A stretch of 64,000 nt of DNA from Candidatus Melainabacteria bacterium (GCA_016699165.1 CP064963.1:4712001-4776000); one strand, 5' to 3'. Numbered from the stretch's first letter, positions 25,399-34,170 are shown. Translations and numbers: made by a program. Notes: a model not told the origin generated them from the letters alone.

Positions 25399-26391
25399 TC
25401 AAATACTTGCAGCTGTAGTGACTTCATGCTTTTTTACAGCCTCTTCGCTTTGACCGCCCTCCGCGTCTTCTTCGTTCTCAAGTAACCATTGCGCTTCAAG
25501 AGCAGCGCGACAACCAGTTCCAGCAGCTGTGACAGCTTGTCTGTAAACACTGTCCATTACATCGCCTGCAGCAAATACGCCATGGATTTTGGTTTTTACA
25601 CCATCTGTAAGTAGATAGCCAGATGGGTCGAGATCCAGTTGGTCTGTGAAAAGATCAGTATTGGGTTGGTGTCCAATGGCGATGAATAAGCCGTCTGCGT
25701 CCAATTGTGTAACTTCGTTAGTCTTGATGTTTTTGACTTTGATCCACTTCACTTGATGCTCAGCAGGGTCGCCAATTTCTTCAACCACGCTGTCATAAAT
25801 GTAGTCGATTTTTTCGTTGCGTTTGGCTCTATCAACCATTATGCGTGACGCTCTAAAACTGTCACGACGGTGAATGAGAGTTACAGAAGTTGCAAATCGT
25901 GTAAGGAAAATAGCTTCTTCAATGGCTGTATCTCCGCCGCCTACGACAAACACTTTCTTGTCGCGGAAGAAGAAACCATCGCATGTGGCACAGGCCGACA
26001 CACCATGTCCCATCAGTTTAGATTCGTTTTCTAGTCCTAGCAATTTTGCTGTGGCACCAGTACAAATAATCAATACGTCTGTGTGAATTTCTTGTTCGCT
26101 TGTTTTGATTACAAAAGGACGCTTGGATAAATCGACTGATTCGGCATTGTCGTATATAAACTCGGTTCCAAATCGCTCTGCTTGTTTGTGCATGCGTGTC
26201 ATCAAGTCTGGACCAAGAATGCCATCTTCAAAACCGGGGAAATTTTCCACGTCGGTTGTGATCGTCAATTGTCCACCAGCTTGCATACCTTCAATCACGA
26301 GCGGATTGAGATTGGCTCTGGCTGCGTAAATTGCAGCAGTAAGTCCGGCAGCACCGGAACCCAAAATTGTAAGTTTCATTTTTTTCGGCAT
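25399..26391 (-). CDS. trxB: thioredoxin reductase
   Basis: This 330-residue flavoenzyme has the FAD-binding LGSGAAGLTAAIYAA at the N-terminus and the redox-active CATC (C134, C137). It also carries the NADPH-binding VVGGGDTAIEEAIFL and the C-terminal FAAGDVMDSVYRQAVTAAG. It passes electrons from NADPH to thioredoxin-type proteins. I chose the ATG at 26391 (MPKKMKLTILG) with AAGGGA upstream. Earlier in-frame ATGs at 26409 and 26463 lack binding sites and would add unfamiliar residues. A C-terminal tail of about 25 residues (Glu/Ala/Gly-rich) is longer than usual. The redox-linked genes downstream suggest a shared electron route. Confidence 0.94.
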   Translation of the reverse strand: MPKKMKLTILGSGAAGLTAAIYAARANLNPLVIEGMQAGGQLTITTDVENFPGFEDGILGPDLMTRMHKQAERFGTEFIYDNAESVDLSKRPFVIKTSEQEIHTDVLIICTGATAKLLGLENESKLMGHGVSACATCDGFFFRDKKVFVVGGGDTAIEEAIFLTRFATSVTLIHRRDSFRASRIMVDRAKRNEKIDYIYDSVVEEIGDPAEHQVKWIKVKNIKTNEVTQLDADGLFIAIGHQPNTDLFTDQLDLDPSGYLLTDGVKTKIHGVFAAGDVMDSVYRQAVTAAGTGCRAALEAQWLLENEEDAEGGQSEEAVKKHEVTTAASI

Positions 26392-26515
26392 CGGACTATC
26401 CCTTGTCATCGTCGGATAGAAGGAGGTTTTAGCGCCACATGGCAACCTCTTCGGCAATTTCAATCTTTATTGTAAGCCGCCTGAAGACTAAAAACAGCAA
26501 ATTTAGGATAACTTA

Positions 26516-27436
26516 TTAAGCGTGGTTAGAAGCTGGTTTTTGCAGTCCGGGCAGACCGGGTCTAAATCCGTATGGTAAAGACCTTTTCAGCTGGTCGAAT
26601 TTATTGCGCATTTCGTCTCTTTTCTTGAGTGTAATAGAGATTTGCTTTTTAACCAAATGAGGTTCCAGACCCAATTTCTTAGTTTCAAGAAAAATGGCAA
26701 GATGATCCAGGTCGTTTACTTTTCCCAGGTATTGCTGAGCCTTTACAAGCACAGGGTGGGTATTGTCGAAAAATTCGACAAGTAGATATCTCCAGGCTTT
26801 GACGCTCAATCGCACATCGTGCAGCTCTTCTACTGTATGGGCACGCGAAACAAGGTCCGCTGTGCGGCGCTCGTGCTCGGCTAAGACTATATTGAAATGT
26901 TCTTCAGTCTCGACCATTTTGCGGGCTTTTCTATTTTTAGCTTTGGATTTGCCGCCTGATTTGCCGCCTACTATACGCAAAAATCTAGAGCGAGCCTTGA
27001 ACTTGATATCTAGAATCTGTTCGCGTTCAGTTAAATAACGACGCAATCTCTTGAAAAGCTTGGAAAGGTCGATTTTGGAAAGTTGCTTAACCAACTTTTC
27101 GCGCACACTATCGCGTTTTCTTCTAAAAGCATTAACCACGTCGTCGCACAGCCCGATTTTTTTTGACAGGCTGCACATCACATCGAATTCTCTGATTTTT
27201 CCAAGAATTTTGTAAGCGAGGCGAATATCACGTCCCAAGCCTTTCTTGTACTTTTCTGTTTCCCAACCATCGCGACGCATGACGCCCCAAATTGAGTACC
27301 AGCGTCTGAACATGACACGCATATCGTGGACTGACTCTTTGCCTTCTTCTTGCTTCAAAAACACAAGCACGCCTTCAAGCTCGCTTACTGCCTCCTGAGC
27401 AATCTGATATTCCATGCTGAGCCAGTCTTGTGCCAT
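26516..27436 (-). CDS. CHAD-domain protein
   Basis: This 306-residue helical protein has two copies of the conserved His-containing CHAD motif: SVHDMRVMFRRWYSIW near residue 35 and ELHDVRLSVKAWRYLLVEFF near residue 205. It also carries the linking RDIRLAYKILGKIREFDVM. The basic surface residues fit the known binding of CHAD domains to inorganic polyphosphate. No CYTH domain is attached, unlike many CHAD proteins. Residues 140-175 are an Arg/Lys/Gly-rich linker. It lies 34 bases after the upstream glycosyltransferase stop. Confidence 0.85.
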   Translation of the reverse strand: MAQDWLSMEYQIAQEAVSELEGVLVFLKQEEGKESVHDMRVMFRRWYSIWGVMRRDGWETEKYKKGLGRDIRLAYKILGKIREFDVMCSLSKKIGLCDDVVNAFRRKRDSVREKLVKQLSKIDLSKLFKRLRRYLTEREQILDIKFKARSRFLRIVGGKSGGKSKAKNRKARKMVETEEHFNIVLAEHERRTADLVSRAHTVEELHDVRLSVKAWRYLLVEFFDNTHPVLVKAQQYLGKVNDLDHLAIFLETKKLGLEPHLVKKQISITLKKRDEMRNKFDQLKRSLPYGFRPGLPGLQKPASNHA

Positions 27437-27470
27437 CTATGTTTCCTTTATGTAAGCTAACAAAGCTTTT

Positions 27471-28829
27471 TTAGCGAAAGATATCCGAAATGACTTCTTT
27501 CGACCTTTTTATAATTAAGTCTTTCCCGCCTCGTGCATACACGGCTTGAGCTCTTTCAATAATAGATGGCATGGTCACCTTTGAAAAGGGTGGAAGATGA
27601 TAAGGATTTCGACAATAAGCGACTAATTTTTCACTCACTTGCTGCCAAGTGAACTCCTCTGCCAGTTTGCTCGATGCGGCCCGAGCGTTTGTTTGGAAAT
27701 TTTCATCAAGCAAAATCTTTTCCATTCCAGTTACCATCGCGTCAACATCTTCATATGGAAGCGAAACACCTGCTCCTCTTTGATCTATCAGAGTAGACAG
27801 GTCGTCGCCACACGTTGTGAGCACTGGCAGCCCGGCCCAAAGGTAGTCAAGCATTCTTGTTCTAAAAGAAAAACGAGTCTCTGGCAAATCAAAATGGGCA
27901 GAAATGGCAACGTCTGCATCGAGCAAACAATTCACTCGTTTGTCGTAGGGTGTCCATCCTTCTTCAAAAAAGACATACTTGCCTGTAAGACCAAGTTTTT
28001 GACTTAGTTCCATCGCCTTGTTGGCCATGTCCATCACCACCACTTTTGGATTTGGCGATTTCACTCCCATGAAATAAAGTCTTACATTTGGAATCTTGTC
28101 TTTGATTTTGTCTATTGCCCAAATGACAGTGAGCGGGTCGAACCAATCCCAGATGCCACCACCCCACAAAATCACTTTGTCAGATTCGCTGATGCCCGCA
28201 ACCACGCCTTTGATGCCAGGTCCAGTTTTAATTGGAGGCTTGTCTTGTAAGCCAAACGGGACTAAATCGATTAATTTGCGCAACGAATGATCGAACGCAT
28301 AAATATCGGGTGTCAGGCGTCCGATGCCACAAAAGCGTCCAAGCCAATAATCGCGCTGACGCTCAGAGGCGCACATGCTGAAATCGCATGCCACCATATG
28401 TGATTCCAAAATATTGTGCATTAAACGATAGCTTGCAAGCCCGCTTTTGCCCTTATCTTTATATTGGACAAGCACAGTAAATAAATACGGATCATAAAGA
28501 TCCACTACCAAATATTTGCCCATGGTGGCAAGCTTTGGAAACGGACGCAATACATTAGATTGAATCACAAGCACATCAGATATCGCCGCTTCGTTATATA
28601 GAGCTGTTTTGCTCACTCCAGCAAGCAATTTTATTTGGCTTGCAAGCGGGTCTTGCTGCAAATCTAGAGCGTCTGCTTCAGCCACTTTCACAGGTGATGC
28701 AATGGTCACAGAAAATTCTTTGCCTAATTGCTTGCCCAACTCAAGACATCGAATAGCCGGTCCGGCCATCGACTTTGCCACGGGTTCAAGTGTGACCAGT
28801 AGAATTTTTCGCGCTTTGTGATTTGTCAT
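27471..28829 (-). CDS. glycosyltransferase family 4
   Basis: This 452-residue GT-B protein starts RKILLVTLEPVAKSMAGPAI. The second Rossmann half includes VILWGGGIWDWFDPLTVIW and FRTRMLDYLWAGLPVLTTCG, a variant of the usual E-x7-E region. The family is known for cell-wall and capsular sugar transfer. Substrate is unknown. It is the first gene of the minus-strand block, so transcription probably starts in the 124 bases between it and the divergent gene at 28954. Confidence 0.82.
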   Translation of the reverse strand: MTNHKARKILLVTLEPVAKSMAGPAIRCLELGKQLGKEFSVTIASPVKVAEADALDLQQDPLASQIKLLAGVSKTALYNEAAISDVLVIQSNVLRPFPKLATMGKYLVVDLYDPYLFTVLVQYKDKGKSGLASYRLMHNILESHMVACDFSMCASERQRDYWLGRFCGIGRLTPDIYAFDHSLRKLIDLVPFGLQDKPPIKTGPGIKGVVAGISESDKVILWGGGIWDWFDPLTVIWAIDKIKDKIPNVRLYFMGVKSPNPKVVVMDMANKAMELSQKLGLTGKYVFFEEGWTPYDKRVNCLLDADVAISAHFDLPETRFSFRTRMLDYLWAGLPVLTTCGDDLSTLIDQRGAGVSLPYEDVDAMVTGMEKILLDENFQTNARAASSKLAEEFTWQQVSEKLVAYCRNPYHLPPFSKVTMPSIIERAQAVYARGGKDLIIKRSKEVISDIFR

Positions 28830-28953
28830 GACAATGGCAGTTTACATCAATAAAGATGTAATCGACGAGGTCTGATTAACATGTCTTAAGCTCGGAACAT
28901 TTCAGTTCTCAAAGGCGACAAGAAAACTAGTTTTAGTAAACCGCGAGGTGCAA

Positions 28954-29205
28954 ATGAAATACTTGACTTTAGTTCTAGCTTTAGGCGCAATTGCTCTTAG
29001 TCTGGGTTTTGCTCAGCCTGCCTATGCTCGCCACCATCATGGATGCCATGGTCGTAATTGGAATAATGGTAATTCCAACTGGAACAATGGATGGGGCATG
29101 GGTGGTCAAAGACGCCACAACCATAATTCAAGACACTGGCGCAATCGCAACTGTGGCGGTTATCGCACCTCTGGGTTGTGGCGCAATATGTTTCGTTTCT
29201 ACTAA
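28954..29205 (+). CDS. small secreted His/Asn/Trp/Gly-rich protein
   Basis: A signal peptide (MKYLTLVLALGAIALSLGFA, with AQPAYA before cleavage) is followed by about 60 residues very rich in His, Asn, Gly, Arg and Trp (HHHGCHGRNWNN, NWNNGWGMGG). The mature protein has about ten His and two Cys, so metal binding is possible but unproven. I chose the ATG at 28954, five bases after GAGG; a GTG at 28948 also exists. The family is not recognised. Confidence 0.65.
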   Translation: MKYLTLVLALGAIALSLGFAQPAYARHHHGCHGRNWNNGNSNWNNGWGMGGQRRHNHNSRHWRNRNCGGYRTSGLWRNMFRFY

Positions 29206-29281
29206 TTCAGATTATTCAGGCGTGGTTGTGAGATATTTGTAAAGCCCCGGATTTGCAGGGAGCTTAGAATAAATCTCAATC

Positions 29282-30268
29282 ATGCTTGTTAGTATCGTAA
29301 TTCCAAACTGGAACGGGAAGCGCTTTTTAAAGGGCTGTCTCGACTCCCTTATGGAGCAGACTTATAGCGAGCTTGAAATATATATAGTAGATAACGGCTC
29401 CAAAGATGGTTCGGTCGAATTCATTGAAGAGAATTATCCTTCTGTAAAATTAGTCAAGTTTCCTCACAACACAGGATTTGCACCAGCCGTAAACGCCGGC
29501 ATCAAAGCCGCTTCCGGCCAGTATCTGGCACTGATTAACAATGACACTGTAGTGGATAAAAATTGGGTAAGCGAACTTGCAGCAGTGCTTGATTCGCATC
29601 CAGAAATTGGATCTGTTGGATGCAAAATGCTTGCATACGACGATCACAAATTGCTCGATGGAGTGGGAGATGGTTACAGACGAGGCGGATTACCCGGTCG
29701 TATTGGACATCGCGAAATAGACACCGGGCGCTTCAATACTCAAAGATATATTCTTGGTGCCTGTGGTGGTGCTGCTGTTTATAAACGTTCGATGCTAGAT
29801 GACATCGGTTTATTTGACGAAGATTATTTTGCTTATTTAGAAGATGTAGATATTGCTCTTCGGGCTCAAAGTGCAGGATACAAGTGTTTGTATGTACCAA
29901 GCGCTATTATTTATCATTTGGGATGCGGCACCACGGGAAGTGGCTACTCGCCTTTAGTAGTAAAACTATCAGCTCGCAATAACCTCAATACCATAGTTAA
30001 AAATATACCAATGCCGCTTCTAATCAAGTTCTTGCCTCAAATAATTTATTGGCAGGCATTCTACTGCGCTGTCGTGATTTTGAAAGGCGGGCAATTGATA
30101 CCATGGATGTTAGGAACATTCGAAGCTTTGTTTATGCTTCCTATCATGATTGCCAAAAGATTCGAAATCAATAAGAAGCGCAAAGTAAGCCATTCTTATA
30201 TGGAGCAAATTATCGTTGAATCTGAAAAAGATTTGGAAGATTCAAGAGAACGTTTAAAAAAACAATAG
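29282..30268 (+). CDS. glycosyltransferase family 2, rhamnosyltransferase-like
   Basis: This 328-residue protein has the GT-A opening MLVSIVIPNWNGKRFLKGCL and the metal-binding LALINNDTVVD (DXD-like). It also has the acceptor-side FDEDYFAYLEDVDIALRAQ, typical of rhamnosyltransferase-like GT2 enzymes. The C-terminal hydrophobic stretch (LIKFLPQIIYWQAFYCAVVIL) may attach it to the membrane. It probably builds O-antigen or other surface polysaccharide. Its stop is 15 bases from the convergent gene. Confidence 0.9.
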   Translation: MLVSIVIPNWNGKRFLKGCLDSLMEQTYSELEIYIVDNGSKDGSVEFIEENYPSVKLVKFPHNTGFAPAVNAGIKAASGQYLALINNDTVVDKNWVSELAAVLDSHPEIGSVGCKMLAYDDHKLLDGVGDGYRRGGLPGRIGHREIDTGRFNTQRYILGACGGAAVYKRSMLDDIGLFDEDYFAYLEDVDIALRAQSAGYKCLYVPSAIIYHLGCGTTGSGYSPLVVKLSARNNLNTIVKNIPMPLLIKFLPQIIYWQAFYCAVVILKGGQLIPWMLGTFEALFMLPIMIAKRFEINKKRKVSHSYMEQIIVESEKDLEDSRERLKKQ

Positions 30269-30283
30269 TTTTGGTTGGCTAAA

Positions 30284-31072
30284 TTAAGCTCCAGGACCGG
30301 CTGGCGCTCCGCCGCCACCACCACCACCAGCTGGTGCACCGCCAGCTGCAGCAGCTGATACGGCGCCACCAGGGCCAATGAAACCGCCACCACCGGGCAA
30401 TCCAGGGCTGGCACCGTTATTTCTCCACCACTGATTATTATTTCCACCACTTGCTGCAAGTGGAATAACGATTGGCAATGTTATGGCGCAAGCCACGCCA
30501 ACTAGGATCAAAGCCATCACAAATCTTTTGCGCAATAAACAATTACAAGTCGGACGCAAGATACATTTAGGATCTTGACCTGCACTTATCTCGAAAGTGT
30601 ATACGTGGGGCGAATGTACATGATTCACCTGAGGTACGGGAATTTGTGATTCTTTAGCTTCAATTACTTGAGGACTTACACTGACGATTTGTATATTTTG
30701 TTTGGTGCCATCGGTCTTGCTTACTCGCTCATGGGTATTTGGCTGCAAGCGAGAAAGCATGGTGCCACCATTGAATTGAACAAATCCAGTAACATTACCT
30801 GAACTAGATATATTTGTTTTGAATACGTTGCCTTGGAGCACTGTTTGAGTTTGACCGTTTTGCATAGCGTTGATAGTCAAAGTTGTCTCAGTCAAAATGG
30901 CTACACCATCAGCCAATAGGAGGCTTCCCACCTTATTCAGGCTGGCTTGACCTTGAGGTGCTTGTCCTTGTCCGGCAGTTATTGCTGCCTCCATCTGCGG
31001 TGGCATCTGCAATTGCAAAATCAAAATAGTTAAAAAGCTTAGTAAAAATCTTCGGGTCAAAATGAGCATCAC
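30284..31072 (-). CDS. secreted/membrane protein with Gly/Ala-rich tail
   Basis: No family is recognised. A signal-like N-terminus (RRFLLSFLTILILQLQM) is followed by about 150 residues of probable beta-rich sequence (GSLLLADGVAILTETTLTIN). A membrane segment then follows (RFVMALILVGVACAITLPIV, preceded by CILRPTCNCLLRK). The last 60 residues are Gly/Ala/Pro-rich low complexity, read from a GC-rich repeat at 30295-30400. Three cysteines precede the membrane helix. The 262-residue protein probably has its folded part outside the cell. Confidence 0.65.
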   Translation of the reverse strand: MMLILTRRFLLSFLTILILQLQMPPQMEAAITAGQGQAPQGQASLNKVGSLLLADGVAILTETTLTINAMQNGQTQTVLQGNVFKTNISSSGNVTGFVQFNGGTMLSRLQPNTHERVSKTDGTKQNIQIVSVSPQVIEAKESQIPVPQVNHVHSPHVYTFEISAGQDPKCILRPTCNCLLRKRFVMALILVGVACAITLPIVIPLAASGGNNNQWWRNNGASPGLPGGGGFIGPGGAVSAAAAGGAPAGGGGGGGAPAGPGA

Positions 31073-31126
31073 TTTAGTTTTTGATAAACGCTAAAAACAA
31101 GGGTGCCGAAGCGATTTTAACACACT

Positions 31127-31636
31127 CTAAAGTATCGAAGTACCATTGGCCATGTGACGACCGACAGTAATATCTTGTATATCTTTTATTACTTCAGATA
31201 TAGGTGTGCGACGCACAATCATAAACTTGTTAGTTCTGGACCACCAGATTTTGTCGTCCGTAACTGCAAAAACATCTTTAGGACCTTTTTCTAAAGTGAG
31301 CCTGCCCATTTCGTCTTTATTGACAAAAACAATAGCTTTTCCAGGCATGATATCGGCAGAACTAGATGGACCAAGCTGTTGCATATACAAGACCATGAAA
31401 CTTGGCAGCTCACCTGTAATGGGCTTTAAAAGTTCGGCTTCGATCTTGAGTGGATATGTTATTCCTACAGTTTTTTCTCCGGGCGTCACAGGAATTACTT
31501 TCCTAATTTGAATAAGGGCTGATGCCTCGGCATTCTTAACTAATTTGGTTTTATCCAGCCCGCCGCGCCCTGTCACGAATATGAAAGCCATAAAAATCAA
31601 GGCCAAAGCTATTACCATTTTAAAAAAATCGCCCAT
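31127..31636 (-). CDS. membrane-anchored protein, paralogue of the next gene
   Basis: This 169-residue protein from the chosen start (MGDFFKMVIALALIFMAFIF) has one N-terminal membrane anchor and a soluble domain with DDKIWWSRTNKFMIVRRTPIS and SEVIKDIQDITVGRH. The family is not recognised. A GTG at 31699 overlaps the upstream stop and would add 21 residues; the ATG at 31636 places the hydrophobic helix near the start, as in its neighbour. The two genes share the layout anchor-KNAE-PIxGxLP-PGxA-WWS, so they are tandem duplicates. Confidence 0.65.
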   Translation of the reverse strand: MGDFFKMVIALALIFMAFIFVTGRGGLDKTKLVKNAEASALIQIRKVIPVTPGEKTVGITYPLKIEAELLKPITGELPSFMVLYMQQLGPSSSADIMPGKAIVFVNKDEMGRLTLEKGPKDVFAVTDDKIWWSRTNKFMIVRRTPISEVIKDIQDITVGRHMANGTSIL

Positions 31637-31695
31637 GACCCTAATGCCTCTTGGTTTGACAAGAGGGGCTATAGCGCAGCCGACCTTTTCGCGTG

Positions 31696-32172
31696 TCACA
31701 GACTCAATTTCTGAATGTCCAAAATCACTTTGCTGACTGGAGTTTGCTCAAGCAAATTCAGATCTGAGCCTTGCGACCACCACATTTTGTCGCCTTCCAA
31801 TGAAAAGACTGAGCGTGGACCGCGAATTAAGTAATAGTTTTTCTTATCGTCTAATTTGAGAAAAATTACTGCCCGCCCGGGGCTAATGCCAGAAACGCCA
31901 CCTCAGCCCTTGCCGGCACTATAGAAGCTGATCGAATTTGGCAAATTTCCCTTAATTGGGCGCTCAATTGTGCAATCACCCCGAAAAGCGTAATGTCCCT
32001 TGCTACAGGCACCTTCAGGTGCGGTTGGAACGGGATCGCGCAAATTGGCAATGGCAATGAATTCGGCGTTCTTGACCAGGTCACTTTTATTTATCGAGTT
32101 GCGCCCATTCATGAAAAAGAAAGCGCAGACCATCGCAAATATGAATGCAAATACTCGTCCAAAACTATTCAT
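31696..32172 (-). pseudogene. paralogue of 31127-31636 interrupted by an in-frame TGA
   Basis: From MNSFGRVFAFIFAMVCAFFF the frame encodes the same architecture as its downstream neighbour: anchor, SDLVKNAEFIAIANL, PIKGNLPNSISFY. It meets TGA at 31903-31905 after SAGKG. The same frame then continues for 68 codons with clear homology (ISPGRAVIFLKLDDK, DKMWWSQGS, PVSKVILDIQKL) to a stop at 31696. The TGA aligns with a Pro in the intact copy. TGA is used as a normal stop by many genes here, so this is a nonsense mutation, a base error or, least likely, recoding. Confidence 0.75.
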
Positions 32173-32260
32173 ATAATGATTATCGTCCTTGGTCAGTAAT
32201 ACCAACATATCTCATGGACGATTACTTGCAAAGACGTGATAAATTTTCAGCTAAATATTT

Positions 32261-32332
32261 TGGACCATCCGGGATTCGAACCCAGAACCAATTGCTTAAG
32301 AGGCAACTGCTCTACCGTTGAGCTAATGATCC
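32261..32332 (-). tRNA. tRNA-Lys (anticodon CTT)
   Basis: The minus strand folds into a cloverleaf: acceptor GGATCAT with ATGGTCC, D-arm GCTC/GAGC, anticodon stem GTTGC/GCAAT around the loop CTCTTAA, and T-arm CTGGG/CCCGG with TTCGAAT. The anticodon is CTT. No CCA is encoded after the discriminator A. Confidence 0.9.
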
Positions 32333-32367
32333 ATTAGCATCATACATCGAGTTTATTTATTTTGAAA

Positions 32368-32443
32368 TGGCACGCCCGGAAGGATTTGAACCTTCGACAT
32401 CCCGCTTAGAAGGCGGATGCTCTATCCACTGAGCTACGGGCGC
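32368..32443 (-). tRNA. tRNA-Arg (anticodon TCT)
   Basis: The minus strand gives acceptor GCGCCCG with CGGGCGT, D-arm GCTC/GAGC, anticodon stem TCCGC/GCGGG around CTTCTAA, and T-arm GAAGG/CCTTC with TTCAAAT. The anticodon is TCT. CCA is encoded at the 3' end (complement 32368-32370), unlike the neighbouring tRNA-Lys. It lies 35 bases upstream of tRNA-Lys on the same strand. Confidence 0.92.
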
Positions 32444-32524
32444 ATAGCTCCTCCAATCACTCTGATTGGTAGATTGATTTAGCTTAAAGCAAATTACACG
32501 CATAATTCAACTTATAATTTTGGA

Positions 32525-33298
32525 ATGGCACAATCATCTTATTATCCGTTGGGAGATTCCAAAAAGCCGCTTCTGCTTGTACTAGTGGTTCTGGTACTAG
32601 TTTGTACCGGACTTGGGCTCACTCTTTACCTGCCCTACAGCAAAGCCAGCTTCGTTCCAGCCAACTGGGTTGTCATTCCAGCGCACCCACCGCTTCAAAT
32701 GGACATATATAAGATGAACAAGAAGGGGGCTGAAAGCGGAGTGCTTTCCGACTGGTCACTTCAACCTCCAGGTGAGATCTACAAAGAAAACGACCTGTTG
32801 CATCTCAAATGCACTGTGGACAGAGAGTGTTTTATTTACGTTCTGTATCGCTCAAAAGATCCAGAATCAAAAGTCCACCTAATTTATCCAAGTAAAGCTG
32901 TTGAGGATTCAAGCAAAACCAAGGGAAAACATTTCACCATTCCAGGAAGTACAGATGAGCAGATCGACGAAAAATTACATAAACTTGTCGGCTTTCGCAT
33001 CTCAAACTCGCCTGGGCTCGACACCTTCCTTGTGTTTGCCAGTCCGACCAAACTGGATTTGTTAGCGGGCAAAGATGGAAAACAAATGAGTCAGAAAGCA
33101 TTGAAATCACTTTTCAAAACAGCTGAAAGCATAATGGGCAACGAAGCCTTTGATTCGGTCAACGGAATAGAAGCCAATTTAACTCAAGACTCAAGTGGAG
33201 TTCCTGCCTTAAATCCAGAAGGTACACCTGGACCCAAACCGACAAATGCGGTTAGCATATTTATTAATAGATGCCGCATCAGTCACATCAAGCCATGA
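32525..33298 (+). CDS. membrane-anchored DUF4384-like protein
   Basis: An N-terminal membrane helix (PLLLVLVVLVLVCTGLGLTL) anchors a domain with the DUF4384 pattern: LHLKCTVDRECFIYVLYRSK, VHLIYPSK, and LDTFLVFASPTKLD near residues 165-178. DUF4384 domains are often found with secreted or kinase-linked proteins, without a settled function. The 257-residue protein ends with a polar, Pro-rich tail. It is followed after 20 bases by a second protein with the same domain. Confidence 0.65.
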   Translation: MAQSSYYPLGDSKKPLLLVLVVLVLVCTGLGLTLYLPYSKASFVPANWVVIPAHPPLQMDIYKMNKKGAESGVLSDWSLQPPGEIYKENDLLHLKCTVDRECFIYVLYRSKDPESKVHLIYPSKAVEDSSKTKGKHFTIPGSTDEQIDEKLHKLVGFRISNSPGLDTFLVFASPTKLDLLAGKDGKQMSQKALKSLFKTAESIMGNEAFDSVNGIEANLTQDSSGVPALNPEGTPGPKPTNAVSIFINRCRISHIKP

Positions 33299-33318
33299 TT
33301 TCTTTAGGAGAAACTACC

Positions 33319-34170
33319 GTGTTAAAGCATAGATTTGGTCTTTCGTTGATGTTGTCACTAGCACTTGTTGCAGCCACATCCACAGTTGGCTTCTGCCTCG
33401 AGAAAGGTGCCAAAGGTCTTTTCTTCGAACAAATGGAGAGCCAGGAGAAGTCCTTGAATACAGGCGTTCAGTATTACATCGAACTTGAACGTGGTGGCGT
33501 TAACCGCAGAACTACCAATAAAGAAAAATTCCAAAACGGTGATCGCATCCGCTTTCACCTCAAATCAAATATCGACGGATACGCCTACATTTTATTGTCC
33601 AGCGGAAGTCGCGGTGAGCAATCAGTTCTATTTCCTGACCCCCAAAGCGGTGACAACAATCAGGTAAAACATGGCAAGGACTATACTTTGCCCGAGACAG
33701 GATTTCTTACGTTCGATGAAAATCCCGGTACAGAAAAGGTCACTTTAGTTTTGTCTCGCACACCAATCGATGCTCAAGCATATCTTGGAAACAAGGCTGA
33801 AGCTCCCACTCTCATTGCTTCGGCAATGACCGGCTCCAAAGATCTGATACCGCAAAAGGTGCTCGTCGCATATAACGATCCTGCTGTAACTAAGCAAAAA
33901 TTCGTGCAGGAATCGAGTTCAAGCGAAAAAATTGAGATTAGAAAAGAGAAAGCTGAGTCTGGTTCGCCCAAGAAAAAAATCGTGAAGAAGGAGACTGTGT
34001 CTTCGTATTCGAAGGGCGCAGAAGTGAAGAAAACGACGGTTGCAAAGAATAGTAACAAAACATCACCGAGTGTATCATCACATTCTTCACACGATGAAGG
34101 CGTAGTTACTGTTGTTTCTCAACTTCCAAGCGGCGTGCTTCACATCGATGTGGACCTTCACCATCTCTAA
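33319..34170 (+). CDS. secreted DUF4384-like protein with charged tail
   Basis: A signal peptide (GLSLMLSLALVAATSTVGFC) precedes a domain with GDRIRFHLKSNIDGYAYILL, QSVLFPDPQSGDNNQVKHGK and EKVTLVLSRTPID, matching the domain of the preceding gene. The last 80 residues are Ser/Lys-rich low complexity. I chose GTG at 33319 because AGGAG lies eight bases before it. An ATG at 33271 overlaps the upstream gene and would put 16 residues before the signal peptide. The two genes are co-directional and probably co-transcribed. Confidence 0.65.
   Translation: MLKHRFGLSLMLSLALVAATSTVGFCLEKGAKGLFFEQMESQEKSLNTGVQYYIELERGGVNRRTTNKEKFQNGDRIRFHLKSNIDGYAYILLSSGSRGEQSVLFPDPQSGDNNQVKHGKDYTLPETGFLTFDENPGTEKVTLVLSRTPIDAQAYLGNKAEAPTLIASAMTGSKDLIPQKVLVAYNDPAVTKQKFVQESSSSEKIEIRKEKAESGSPKKKIVKKETVSSYSKGAEVKKTTVAKNSNKTSPSVSSHSSHDEGVVTVVSQLPSGVLHIDVDLHHL

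Noticed and set aside
31903..31905. In-frame TGA as selenocysteine codon
   Set aside because: No convincing SECIS-type hairpin follows, and the intact paralogue has proline at the aligned position. A nonsense mutation or base error is simpler.
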